Shown here in pieces: positions 1 through 5,426 of a stretch of DNA of 5,426 nt (the first letter of the stretch is position 1; each line of letters opens with the position of its first letter). Source of the stretch: CBDTTM01 sp965363355 (GTDB lineage Bacteria; Bacillota; Negativicutes; Selenomonadales; Selenomonadaceae). The notes under the pieces are model-generated. The model was given only the letters and a program-made list of their open reading frames with translations, made no database searches and was not told the DNA's origin. A program made the translations under genes and the position numbers. The DNA lies in contig CBDTTM010000176.1 in assembly GCA_965363355.1 (NCBI GenBank), positions 1 through 5,426 on the forward strand, read 5' to 3'.

Positions 1-872
1 GTCTTGTTGATGCTGTGCTCAGTGAAATGGATACAAAAAAAATCAGTTCTGAGCTGGAAAAAACAATCAAAGGAAGTCTGGAAAAAATTGACATGCCAGA
101 ACTGTGCCTGCGGCTTTTACGGGAGGCTTTTCAGACTAAGCACAGTGGGAAAATCATAGAGTTCTTGGCAGGCAGTGCCGCGTGCTTAGTTAAAGATCCA
201 GCAGTGCAACGGATTTTGACTGAAAATATCGCATTGATAAAAGACGCGTATACAAATGGATCATCAGGCAGAAAAATGATGCTTGAAATGTTTGATTTAT
301 CGGATGAAAAACTCACTTCTATTTTTACAGCTGAACTAGAAAATTTTATGGAAAACCTCAAAAAACAAGACAACAGTACGCACCAACGTTTTCAGATTTG
401 GCTATCTGAACAGCTTGCGCATGCGGGGAAAAGTGAAGCTTATCGTAAGGCTGTACGGGCCTGGGCCGATGATATCGTGCAAAATCGTCTGCCGATTGCC
501 CAGCGAATAGAAGAGTATTTAAGCCAGCAAATGAAAAATGGTGGGGGCGATATTTTGTCTTCCGAACGTGCCATCAATGTCTTTATTGATACTCGCATCG
601 ACCAAGTAAAAGAATCTGTACAGATGCAAAATCAGCTCAATGAGCGGATTAATTTGGCGGTGAATGATTTTATTCAGGCTCGGCATGGATTCCTTATACA
701 AGTGATTGAAGAAAAGCTCAAGGCTTTTTCAAATGAGACATTAGTGGAATTTGTGGAAACTCGCATTGCCGATGATTTGCAGATGATCCGCATAAACGGT
801 TCCTTGGTTGGAGCCTTGGTCGGGATGTTTTTGTATGCAATGACATTTTTGGCAGAAAGGATGTGGGGCTGA
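1..872 (+). CDS. DUF445 family membrane protein, 5'-truncated by window edge
   Basis: The reading frame is open from base 3, before the first possible start (GTG at 15), and reads L-V-D-A-V-L-S-E-M-D. The gene therefore almost certainly begins outside the window, and 289 C-terminal codons are visible. DUF445 proteins (E. coli YjiN type) are usually about 400 or more residues, so roughly a third is missing, including the N-terminal membrane segment and the G-G-x-A-D-W-F-A-V motif. What remains is a long, charged, mostly helical region followed by the family's C-terminal signature D-L-Q-M-I-R-I-N-G-S-L-V-G-A-L-V-G and a hydrophobic tail (about visible residues 258-285), consistent with a C-terminal membrane anchor. 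The same signature closes the next gene, so the two are paralogues. The stop (TGA, 870-872) overlaps the downstream ATG. The biochemical role of the family is unknown and nothing here reveals a substrate. The family call is confident; the true start cannot be seen. Confidence 0.85.
   Translation, partial: LVDAVLSEMDTKKISSELEKTIKGSLEKIDMPELCLRLLREAFQTKHSGKIIEFLAGSAACLVKDPAVQRILTENIALIKDAYTNGSSGRKMMLEMFDLSDEKLTSIFTAELENFMENLKKQDNSTHQRFQIWLSEQLAHAGKSEAYRKAVRAWADDIVQNRLPIAQRIEEYLSQQMKNGGGDILSSERAINVFIDTRIDQVKESVQMQNQLNERINLAVNDFIQARHGFLIQVIEEKLKAFSNETLVEFVETRIADDLQMIRINGSLVGALVGMFLYAMTFLAERMWG
854..860 (+). promoter_or_regulatory. Ribosome binding site of second DUF445 gene
   Basis: AGAAAGG lies inside the last codons of the first DUF445 gene. 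It is 11 bases from the ATG at 872 but only 2 bases from the alternative GTG at 863. The spacing favours ATG 872. The match to the anti-Shine-Dalgarno is only moderate, so reinitiation after the overlapping stop probably contributes. Confidence 0.55.
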
Positions 873-2152
873 TGCGTTGGGGAAATAAAGCAGATAAGAC
901 CTTGTTTTTTGCCGCGTTGCTGTTCATCATTACGCTTGTCTTGAAAGTGAAAAATCCAGCGGATATGACAATTCGTTTTTTCTCATTTTGTGCAGAAGCA
1001 GCATTGATTGGTGGTGTAGCCGACTGGTTTGCAGTGACGGCCTTATTTAAAAAACCATTGGGCTTTCCCTATCATACAGCTATATTGCCACGGCGGCGGG
1101 AACAGTTTACTTTAGCTTGTGTCCGAATGGTGCAAGAAGAATTTTTTTCGAAAAAAAGTATTTTTCAGCGAATCAAACGAGTAAACTTTTTGCATTTGGC
1201 ACTTAATTGGCTCGATACGCCTGAACGTAAAAATATTTTGACTGGCTGGATCTTACAGTATATTGAATATATGGCAAAACAAATGGATTTGCCTAAACTA
1301 GCCGAGAAATGGGAAACAGACATAAAAGAAGCACTTCGCTCCATTCCACAGGCAATGATTTATCAAGGGCTTGGCAGTTGGCTCGCACAAAGCGGCAAAG
1401 ATCAAAAATGGCTGTCATTTCTTTTGGAATCAGCATCGGAGACGCTTAGTGGCGACAATGGCAGACAAAAAATACAAACGATGCTTGAGGATTTTCGTCA
1501 AGAAAAAGTCAAGGGAAATGCGTTGGCATCATTTTTTAGTGTTTTAGCAGAAGCTTCAAATTTTGTGAATTTCAGTGAAGCGGCTGAAATTTTGCAAACG
1601 AGGATTTTGCAGATTCTTGAGGAATTACAGGATGTAAATAATCCAGCTCGACAAGAATTGTTGGGTTCGCTCTATTTGGCTTTGGGAAATTTAGTCCAGG
1701 AAGAAAAATGGCAGGAGTTTGCAAACAATTGGCGCGATGAATTATTGGGAAATATCAGCTTTAAGAATGAATTACAACTTTGTTTCACTGATATGCTGCA
1801 AGTTCTGTTACGTCCGTCCGCTAAAGAAGGCAATGTGCCTGGTGTTTACAACTCACTAGGGCATATCATACAATTGGAAATTGACAGTGGTATAGAAGTA
1901 TTAAAAAAAGACACTTCTATACAAAAAAGTGTAGATCGTTTGCTATACGATATGGTTGGAAGAACTGCGCTAAAAGCACAGCTTTTGGTCGGTGAAATCG
2001 CAGAAGCCGCTTTAAAGGGCATGACGGATGAGCAAATCAACCGTTTGATCTACAGCAAGGTTGAACCAGATTTATTATGGATTCGTATGAATGGTTCTAT
2101 CGTTGGCGCCATTGTCGGTGCGTGTTTATTTATGGCTTTAGAATTTATATAA
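872..2152 (+). CDS. DUF445 family membrane protein (YjiN-like), complete
   Basis: This is a 426-residue protein of unknown function, full length for the DUF445 family. I chose the ATG at 872 because it overlaps the preceding TGA (TGATG) and has a suitably spaced AGAAAGG; a GTG at 863 is in frame but too close to that site. A hydrophobic segment at residues 10-24 is followed by a second one containing the family hallmark G-G-V-A-D-W-F-A-V-T-A-L-F (47-59), then the conserved H-T-A-I-L-P-R-R-R-E (68-77). Residues from about 80 to 395 are charged and helix-rich. The end (400-426) carries D-L-L-W-I-R-M-N-G-S-I-V-G-A-I-V-G and a final membrane segment that stops almost at the C-terminus. A protein anchored at both ends with a large helical domain between is the inferred topology. 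The coupling to a paralogue upstream suggests the two act together, perhaps as a heteromer, but this is inference. A hairpin follows 23 bases after the stop. Confidence 0.9.
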   Translation: MRWGNKADKTLFFAALLFIITLVLKVKNPADMTIRFFSFCAEAALIGGVADWFAVTALFKKPLGFPYHTAILPRRREQFTLACVRMVQEEFFSKKSIFQRIKRVNFLHLALNWLDTPERKNILTGWILQYIEYMAKQMDLPKLAEKWETDIKEALRSIPQAMIYQGLGSWLAQSGKDQKWLSFLLESASETLSGDNGRQKIQTMLEDFRQEKVKGNALASFFSVLAEASNFVNFSEAAEILQTRILQILEELQDVNNPARQELLGSLYLALGNLVQEEKWQEFANNWRDELLGNISFKNELQLCFTDMLQVLLRPSAKEGNVPGVYNSLGHIIQLEIDSGIEVLKKDTSIQKSVDRLLYDMVGRTALKAQLLVGEIAEAALKGMTDEQINRLIYSKVEPDLLWIRMNGSIVGAIVGACLFMALEFI

Positions 2153-2174
2153 GAACAGCGTTATTGATAAAATG

Positions 2175-2223
2175 AATGCCCCCAAATAGTTGGATTTACT
2201 AAATCTAACTATTTGGGGGCATT
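2175..2223. terminator. Long inverted repeat, probable bidirectional terminator
   Basis: Two 22-base arms (2176-2197 and 2201-2222) flank a 3-base loop (ACT), with one more A-T pair at 2175/2223. The base of the stem is ATGCCCCC against GGGGGCAT. The only imperfection is G2192 opposite T2206, a G-U wobble in the + transcript but a C-A mismatch in the - transcript. It sits between convergent genes, 23 bases past the DUF445 stop and 36 bases past the mupG stop. The tails are poor: only TTTCT follows on the + strand, and TCATTTTATC on the - strand. Termination is therefore plausible in both directions, but the hairpin could also act mainly as a 3'-end stabiliser or be a dispersed repeat. Confidence 0.75.
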
Positions 2224-2258
2224 TCTAAATATATGGCAGCAACTTTGGTTTATATGAA

Positions 2259-3332
2259 TTAAACGAATTCAAAGGAGAATTTTCTACCGGGAATGATATA
2301 ATTGACTAAAAAATCTTCTTCGGGAAGCAGCTGGGCAGCTACATTGACTCGTTTGTCTGCCGGTTGCGGGCGTTTGATGATCTGTAGTTCCCCCATATAG
2401 CGAAGGTAGTCTTTATTGTCGATAGTAATCGCCCCATAAGAGCGAACTTTTGCATTTTCAGGTTCAATGCTATGCCCGTCGAGCAGTAAGCGGCTCTCTT
2501 GTGCCCGAACGGCATCGCGTGCTTCATCGATACGAGCAGTGAAGGGCGTTGTCAGCAAGTTTTGCAGGAAAGGGTTGGTAGTAGATAAATGAGCCTTAAT
2601 TCGAATCATATCTTCTTGGGTGTTGGCAAGGATTTGCAATTCTGTTTTTGAAGGCAAGGAATCGCCTATGAAAATAGAATCAATGCCAATGGCTGCTAGG
2701 TGTCTAGTCGCAAGGCTGACGTCAAACTCGCGATGCATTTCTAGAGTCGGCAGACCTGCTTTAAGCGGGGAACGCCGACGATTATGGCTTGGGACAAAGG
2801 CGCCGACTCGAATGCCGGCTTTATGGAGAAGTGCATTTTTCCGCACGAGAGTTTCTTCGCTAAGGCCGGTGCCTTCTCGTGGATAATAATTGTGCAAAGC
2901 ATCAATGTTGGCGAAATTGGCTTCACTTTTGTGCAGATCCATAAGTATTTTCGGTGTAATCGTCGAAGCATTGAGTTGAATGCGGATTTTTTGTGAGTTT
3001 CGACTGAGTTTGGCAATCTCGTCATTAGAGTAGCCATAATCCAAGCGAATCGTTGTAATGCCTAAAAATTGCAAGGCAGAAAGACTAAATTTTTCAATGC
3101 CAAGCAGATTGAGCATCATCGGAGAAATATCACTGATGATTTCCATGTTTTTTCTTTTTGCAGCTTTGAAAATAGCACCTGCTTGAGCCTTGAATACGGG
3201 TAGATCTGTTTCCGGAATATGGAAAGACGTAAAAATACGTTGAATTCCATAGCTTGCAGCGGTGTCAATCAGTTCAATATTTTCTTCAAATGTATTGTCT
3301 AAGCCTAAGTAAATAGCAATGCCGTTTTGCAT
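2259..3332 (-). CDS. mupG: 6-phospho-N-acetylmuramidase MupG (DUF871 / GH170)
   Basis: This 357-residue cytoplasmic protein matches the DUF871 family, whose characterised member is S. aureus MupG (about 350 residues). MupG hydrolyses MurNAc-6-phosphate-GlcNAc to MurNAc-6-phosphate and GlcNAc. The family has an N-terminal TIM-barrel domain and a C-terminal cyclophilin-like domain. Recognisable stretches are G-I-A-I-Y-L-G (4-10), S-F-H-I-P-E (36-41), R-L-D-Y-G (96-100), H-N-Y-Y-P-R-E-G-T-G-L-S (147-158), F-V-P-S-H-N-R-R-R-S-P (179-189), G-D-S-L-P-S (223-228), and in the C-terminal domain T-I-D-N-K-D-Y-L-R-Y-M-G-E-L (303-316). No signal peptide or membrane segment is evident, as expected for an enzyme acting on a phosphorylated, imported sugar. 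It is the last gene of the murQ-murP-mupG set, 29 bases after murP. The ATG has a strong GGAGGTG site 5 bases upstream. Function is by family plus context; older annotations call such proteins outer surface protein or DUF871. Confidence 0.9.
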   Translation of the reverse strand: MQNGIAIYLGLDNTFEENIELIDTAASYGIQRIFTSFHIPETDLPVFKAQAGAIFKAAKRKNMEIISDISPMMLNLLGIEKFSLSALQFLGITTIRLDYGYSNDEIAKLSRNSQKIRIQLNASTITPKILMDLHKSEANFANIDALHNYYPREGTGLSEETLVRKNALLHKAGIRVGAFVPSHNRRRSPLKAGLPTLEMHREFDVSLATRHLAAIGIDSIFIGDSLPSKTELQILANTQEDMIRIKAHLSTTNPFLQNLLTTPFTARIDEARDAVRAQESRLLLDGHSIEPENAKVRSYGAITIDNKDYLRYMGELQIIKRPQPADKRVNVAAQLLPEEDFLVNYIIPGRKFSFEFV

Positions 3333-3337
3333 GGAAA

Positions 3338-3346
3338 CACCTCCCT
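3338..3346 (-). promoter_or_regulatory. Ribosome binding site of mupG
   Basis: On the - strand this reads AGGGAGGTG, close to the full anti-Shine-Dalgarno complement, 5 bases before the ATG at 3332. It lies in the 29-base gap after the murP stop, which has no room for a separate promoter or terminator. mupG is therefore probably translated from the shared operon transcript with its own strong initiation site. Confidence 0.8.
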
Positions 3347-3361
3347 TTAATAGTGGTCAAA

Positions 3362-4714
3362 TTATTCTTCAGGATCATTGAATCCAATGATATACGTCAA
3401 AAGGAAACCCACGATATAAGCTGTGAGCAGTCCAGCGAAATAGCCGGGAATATTGTTCGTACTGGCGGCTAGAGGCAAGCCCGAAAGCCCGATTGAGGTT
3501 GCACCGACCAAGTTGAAAGCTTGCACTGCACCTCCAAAAGCACCACCTAAGCAAGCGGCGATAAAAGGGCGAAATAGTGGTAAGGTTACGCCGTAAATCA
3601 GTGGTTCACCTACCCCCATTAAGCCGACAGGCAGTGCGGATACAATGATTTTTTTGAGTCGGGAATTTTTCGTTCGGAAATAAACGGCTGCCGAAGCACC
3701 GACCTGACCCGCTCCAGCCATTGCGAGGATAGGGAGCAAGATGGTGACGCCGCTTTGGTTTAAAAGTTCTGCATGGATCGGGGTGAGCCCTTGATGCAGT
3801 CCGGTCATGACCAGTGGTAAAAAAGTACCGCCGAGGAAAAATCCTGTAAGCATACCGCCGCTGGTGACTGCTGTAGTAGCTGCTTTACCGATGCTTTCCG
3901 AAATAATACCGCCGAGTGGTTGTAAAAGCAAGAGTGCGATAGGACTGGTCAACAAGATAACAAGGAGTGGCGTCAAAAATAAATCAAAGATTTCAGGGAT
4001 ATATTGATGCAATTTTTTTTCGAGCCAGGAGGAAAAAGCGACGACCAGTAAGACGGCAATGATTCCTCCGCGCCCAGGGACGAGCGTTGTGCCAAAAAGT
4101 TCAATGCTGCTAAGCCCTGGATGGCTGATGATTGCAGCTAATGTGCCACCGAGCATGGGGGAGGCACCGAATTCTTTAGCGGCATTGACACCGACAAAAA
4201 GGTTGATGCCCCAAAAAACAGCACTGCCACAAATTTGCAGAATTGAAAAGGCAGCGCTTTGACTGAATTCTGGTTGGATTTTCAAAAAAACATTTAAGAG
4301 ACCAGTAATGAGACCGCAAGCGATGAATGCTGGAATTAAGGGCATAAAAATGCTTGAAATCCGCTTTAATAGTAATTTGAAAGGTGTTGCGTTTTTTTGC
4401 TGGATTTTCGCGTGCAGGGCTTCGCCATTGTCGGTCTTTGGCGGTAGGGCTTCTTCATTTGGCGGCAAGTGAAGAAGTTCTTTGAAGATAGATAAGACTT
4501 GACTAGCGCGCCCTGGCCCTAGGATGATCTGGAGTTCTTCTGTTTGATCGTTTACGCCAAGAACACCGGGAATGTTTTTCAACGCAGCATAGTCGATATG
4601 GTCTCGCCTCTTTAAGACTAAACGCAGACGAGTCATACAGTTTTCAGCTTGGAGGATATTTTCTCTCGGACCGACGAGCAGGTAGATGGACTGTGCGATT
4701 TTTTCGTAGTTCAA
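3362..4714 (-). CDS. murP: PTS MurNAc-type transporter, EIIBC subunit (MurP)
   Basis: This 450-residue phosphotransferase permease belongs to the glucose/sucrose superfamily. Residues 1-80 form an EIIB domain with the phosphorylated cysteine at position 26 in E-N-C-M-T-R-L-R-L. A hydrophilic linker (about 80-110) leads to an EIIC domain (111-450) with many hydrophobic segments, the T-G-L-H-Q-G-L-T-P-I-H stretch (304-314) and G-E-P-L-I-Y-G (369-375). There is no EIIA domain, as in E. coli MurP (about 474 residues), which borrows the glucose EIIA. The role is uptake of N-acetylmuramic acid, or in Gram-positives MurNAc-GlcNAc, with 6-phosphorylation. Sequence alone would also fit another sugar of this family, such as sucrose or a beta-glucoside; the flanking murQ and mupG genes decide the call. 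The start is TTG at 4714, overlapping the murQ stop as TTGA. It is supported by AAGGAGG 10 bases upstream, and the next in-frame Met is after the catalytic cysteine. Confidence 0.88.
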   Translation of the reverse strand: MNYEKIAQSIYLLVGPRENILQAENCMTRLRLVLKRRDHIDYAALKNIPGVLGVNDQTEELQIILGPGRASQVLSIFKELLHLPPNEEALPPKTDNGEALHAKIQQKNATPFKLLLKRISSIFMPLIPAFIACGLITGLLNVFLKIQPEFSQSAAFSILQICGSAVFWGINLFVGVNAAKEFGASPMLGGTLAAIISHPGLSSIELFGTTLVPGRGGIIAVLLVVAFSSWLEKKLHQYIPEIFDLFLTPLLVILLTSPIALLLLQPLGGIISESIGKAATTAVTSGGMLTGFFLGGTFLPLVMTGLHQGLTPIHAELLNQSGVTILLPILAMAGAGQVGASAAVYFRTKNSRLKKIIVSALPVGLMGVGEPLIYGVTLPLFRPFIAACLGGAFGGAVQAFNLVGATSIGLSGLPLAASTNNIPGYFAGLLTAYIVGFLLTYIIGFNDPEE

Positions 4715-5426
4715 GAACGCGCAGCCTCCTTAGTTGACAGGTCAGGATGAATCGATGTCAGGGCCTCGGCGAGGAAGCCTTCGCTCTTTTCTAGAGCTTT
4801 TTGTGATAGTTCAAGGCTCAGCCCAGATAGAATCATGAAGATGGCAAGCTTTGCCTGTCCGTTGCTTTCATTGAGGGCGGCCTGAGCGTCACTTCGACTG
4901 CAGCCGGTAGCTTCTTGGACAATGTGGCAAGCACGTTCTTCTAATTTTTTATTGGAGGCTTTTACATCAATCATAAGATTGCCATAAACTTTCCCCAGAT
5001 GAATCATAGCTCCGGTAGAGAGCATATTTAAAATCATTTTTTGGGCGGTGCCGGCTTTCATGCGAGTTGAACCTGTAATGACTTCTGGACCGACGGCGGC
5101 AATGATAGGAATTGTTGCTGCTTTTGCCAAAGGAGAATCCGGATTGCAGGTAACAGCAATTGTCGCAGCTCCATTGGCTTTGGCAAAAGCGAGCCCTCCA
5201 AGAACATAAGGGGTGCGGCCAGAAGCTGCCAGTCCGACGACGACATCTTTATTGTTTAAGTTTTTTTCATCAAGATCGGCAGCACCTAAATCAAAAGAAT
5301 CTTCAGCACCTTCTTGTGAACGAAAGATTGCTTCAATTCCACCGGCAATTAGTCCTTGCACGAGGCTTGGATCGGTGCCATAGGTAGGTGGGCATTCCGA
5401 TGCATCCAGGATGCCGATTCGCCCCG
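4711..5426 (-). CDS. murQ: N-acetylmuramic acid 6-phosphate etherase, 5'-truncated by window edge
   Basis: MurQ cleaves the D-lactyl ether of MurNAc-6-phosphate, giving GlcNAc-6-phosphate and D-lactate, in the cytoplasm. The frame is open to the right edge of the window: ahead of a GTG at 5361 it reads G-R-I-G-I-L-D-A-S-E-C-P-P-T-Y-G-T-D-P, the conserved etherase motif, so 5361 is not the start. The 237 visible codons align with E. coli MurQ from about residue 74 onward; roughly 70 N-terminal residues lie outside. Both glutamates matching catalytic Glu83 and Glu114 of E. coli MurQ are present: A-S-E-C (codon at 5397-5395) and E-G-A-E-D (codon at 5304-5302). The SIS sugar-phosphate fold is shown by A-A-S-G-R-T-P-Y-V, T-G-S-T-R-M-K-A-G-T-A-Q-K and L-N-M-L-S-T-G, and the C-terminal helical part by A-T-G-C-S. 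It is the first visible gene of the set, and its TGA overlaps the murP start. Confidence 0.95.
   Translation of the reverse strand, partial: GRIGILDASECPPTYGTDPSLVQGLIAGGIEAIFRSQEGAEDSFDLGAADLDEKNLNNKDVVVGLAASGRTPYVLGGLAFAKANGAATIAVTCNPDSPLAKAATIPIIAAVGPEVITGSTRMKAGTAQKMILNMLSTGAMIHLGKVYGNLMIDVKASNKKLEERACHIVQEATGCSRSDAQAALNESNGQAKLAIFMILSGLSLELSQKALEKSEGFLAEALTSIHPDLSTKEAARS
4725..4731 (-). promoter_or_regulatory. Ribosome binding site of murP, supports TTG start
   Basis: AAGGAGG on the - strand lies within the last codons of murQ, 10 bases before TTG at 4714. No ATG or GTG occurs in frame between this site and the EIIB cysteine, so it fixes the rare TTG start. The strong site, weak start codon and overlapping stop together suggest that murP translation is coupled to murQ and set below the maximum. 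Confidence 0.75.

Noticed and set aside
15..17. GTG as the start of the first DUF445 gene.
   Set aside because: The frame is open to the window edge, no ribosome binding site can be seen in front of it, and the protein would lack the N-terminal half-motif found in the family, so truncation by the window is more likely.
863..865. GTG as an earlier start of the second DUF445 gene.
   Set aside because: It lies only 2 bases after the AGAAAGG site, whereas ATG at 872 has workable spacing and overlaps the upstream stop.
2620..2886. An 88-codon + strand open frame opposite mupG, and similar + strand frames at 3807-4007, 4059-4262 and 5160-5387.
   Set aside because: They lie entirely antisense to well-supported genes, their translations resemble no family I know, and they have no visible ribosome binding sites; they are shadows.
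4010..4022. GAA-AAA-AAA in murP (- strand) forms an A-AAA-AAA heptamer in the correct frame for -1 ribosomal frameshifting.
   Set aside because: It encodes an ordinary L-E-K-K loop between membrane segments in a gene that is full length in the zero frame. I saw no clear stimulatory hairpin or upstream Shine-Dalgarno spacing, so chance is the simpler explanation.
5359..5361. GTG as the start of murQ.
   Set aside because: The conserved G-R-I-G-I-L-D-A-S-E-C-P-P-T-Y-G stretch, including a catalytic Glu, is encoded upstream of it in the same frame, so the gene starts beyond the window.

Overview
The window carries two unrelated gene blocks that converge on a shared hairpin at about 2175-2223. 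It suggests a Bacillota (Firmicutes) bacterium of moderate GC. The reasons are strong AGGAGG-type ribosome binding sites, a TTG start, and a murQ-murP-mupG set of the type known from Staphylococcus aureus. I cannot fix the order. A Negativicute is possible, but that is only an impression from the E. coli YjiN-like DUF445 pair.

Left block, + strand (1-2152): two consecutive DUF445-family membrane proteins. The first is cut by the left window edge and lacks its N-terminus. The second is complete, and its ATG overlaps the stop codon of the first (TGATG). Both end in the same family signature, D-L-x-x-I-R-[IM]-N-G-S-[LI]-V-G-A-[LI]-V-G, in front of a hydrophobic C-terminal segment. They are therefore paralogues and look translationally coupled. 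Their function is unknown.

Middle (2153-2258): a 106-base convergent intergenic region holding a long inverted repeat that is probably a terminator serving both blocks. Its T-tracts are weak on both sides.

Right block, - strand (5426 down to 2259): a peptidoglycan-sugar salvage operon in transcription order murQ (5' end beyond the right edge), murP, mupG. In the family-level model, MurP (PTS EIIBC without an EIIA) brings in MurNAc or MurNAc-GlcNAc as the 6-phosphate. MupG hydrolyses the phosphorylated disaccharide to MurNAc-6-phosphate and GlcNAc. MurQ removes the lactyl ether to give GlcNAc-6-phosphate and D-lactate. The genes are packed tightly: murQ and murP overlap at TTGA, and murP and mupG are 29 bases apart. 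The promoter and any MurR-type regulator lie outside the window.

There is no gene-free stretch above 300 bases. I saw no tRNA, rRNA, CRISPR array, insertion sequence or phage signal. I found no convincing undescribed system; the least explained element is the coupled DUF445 pair.
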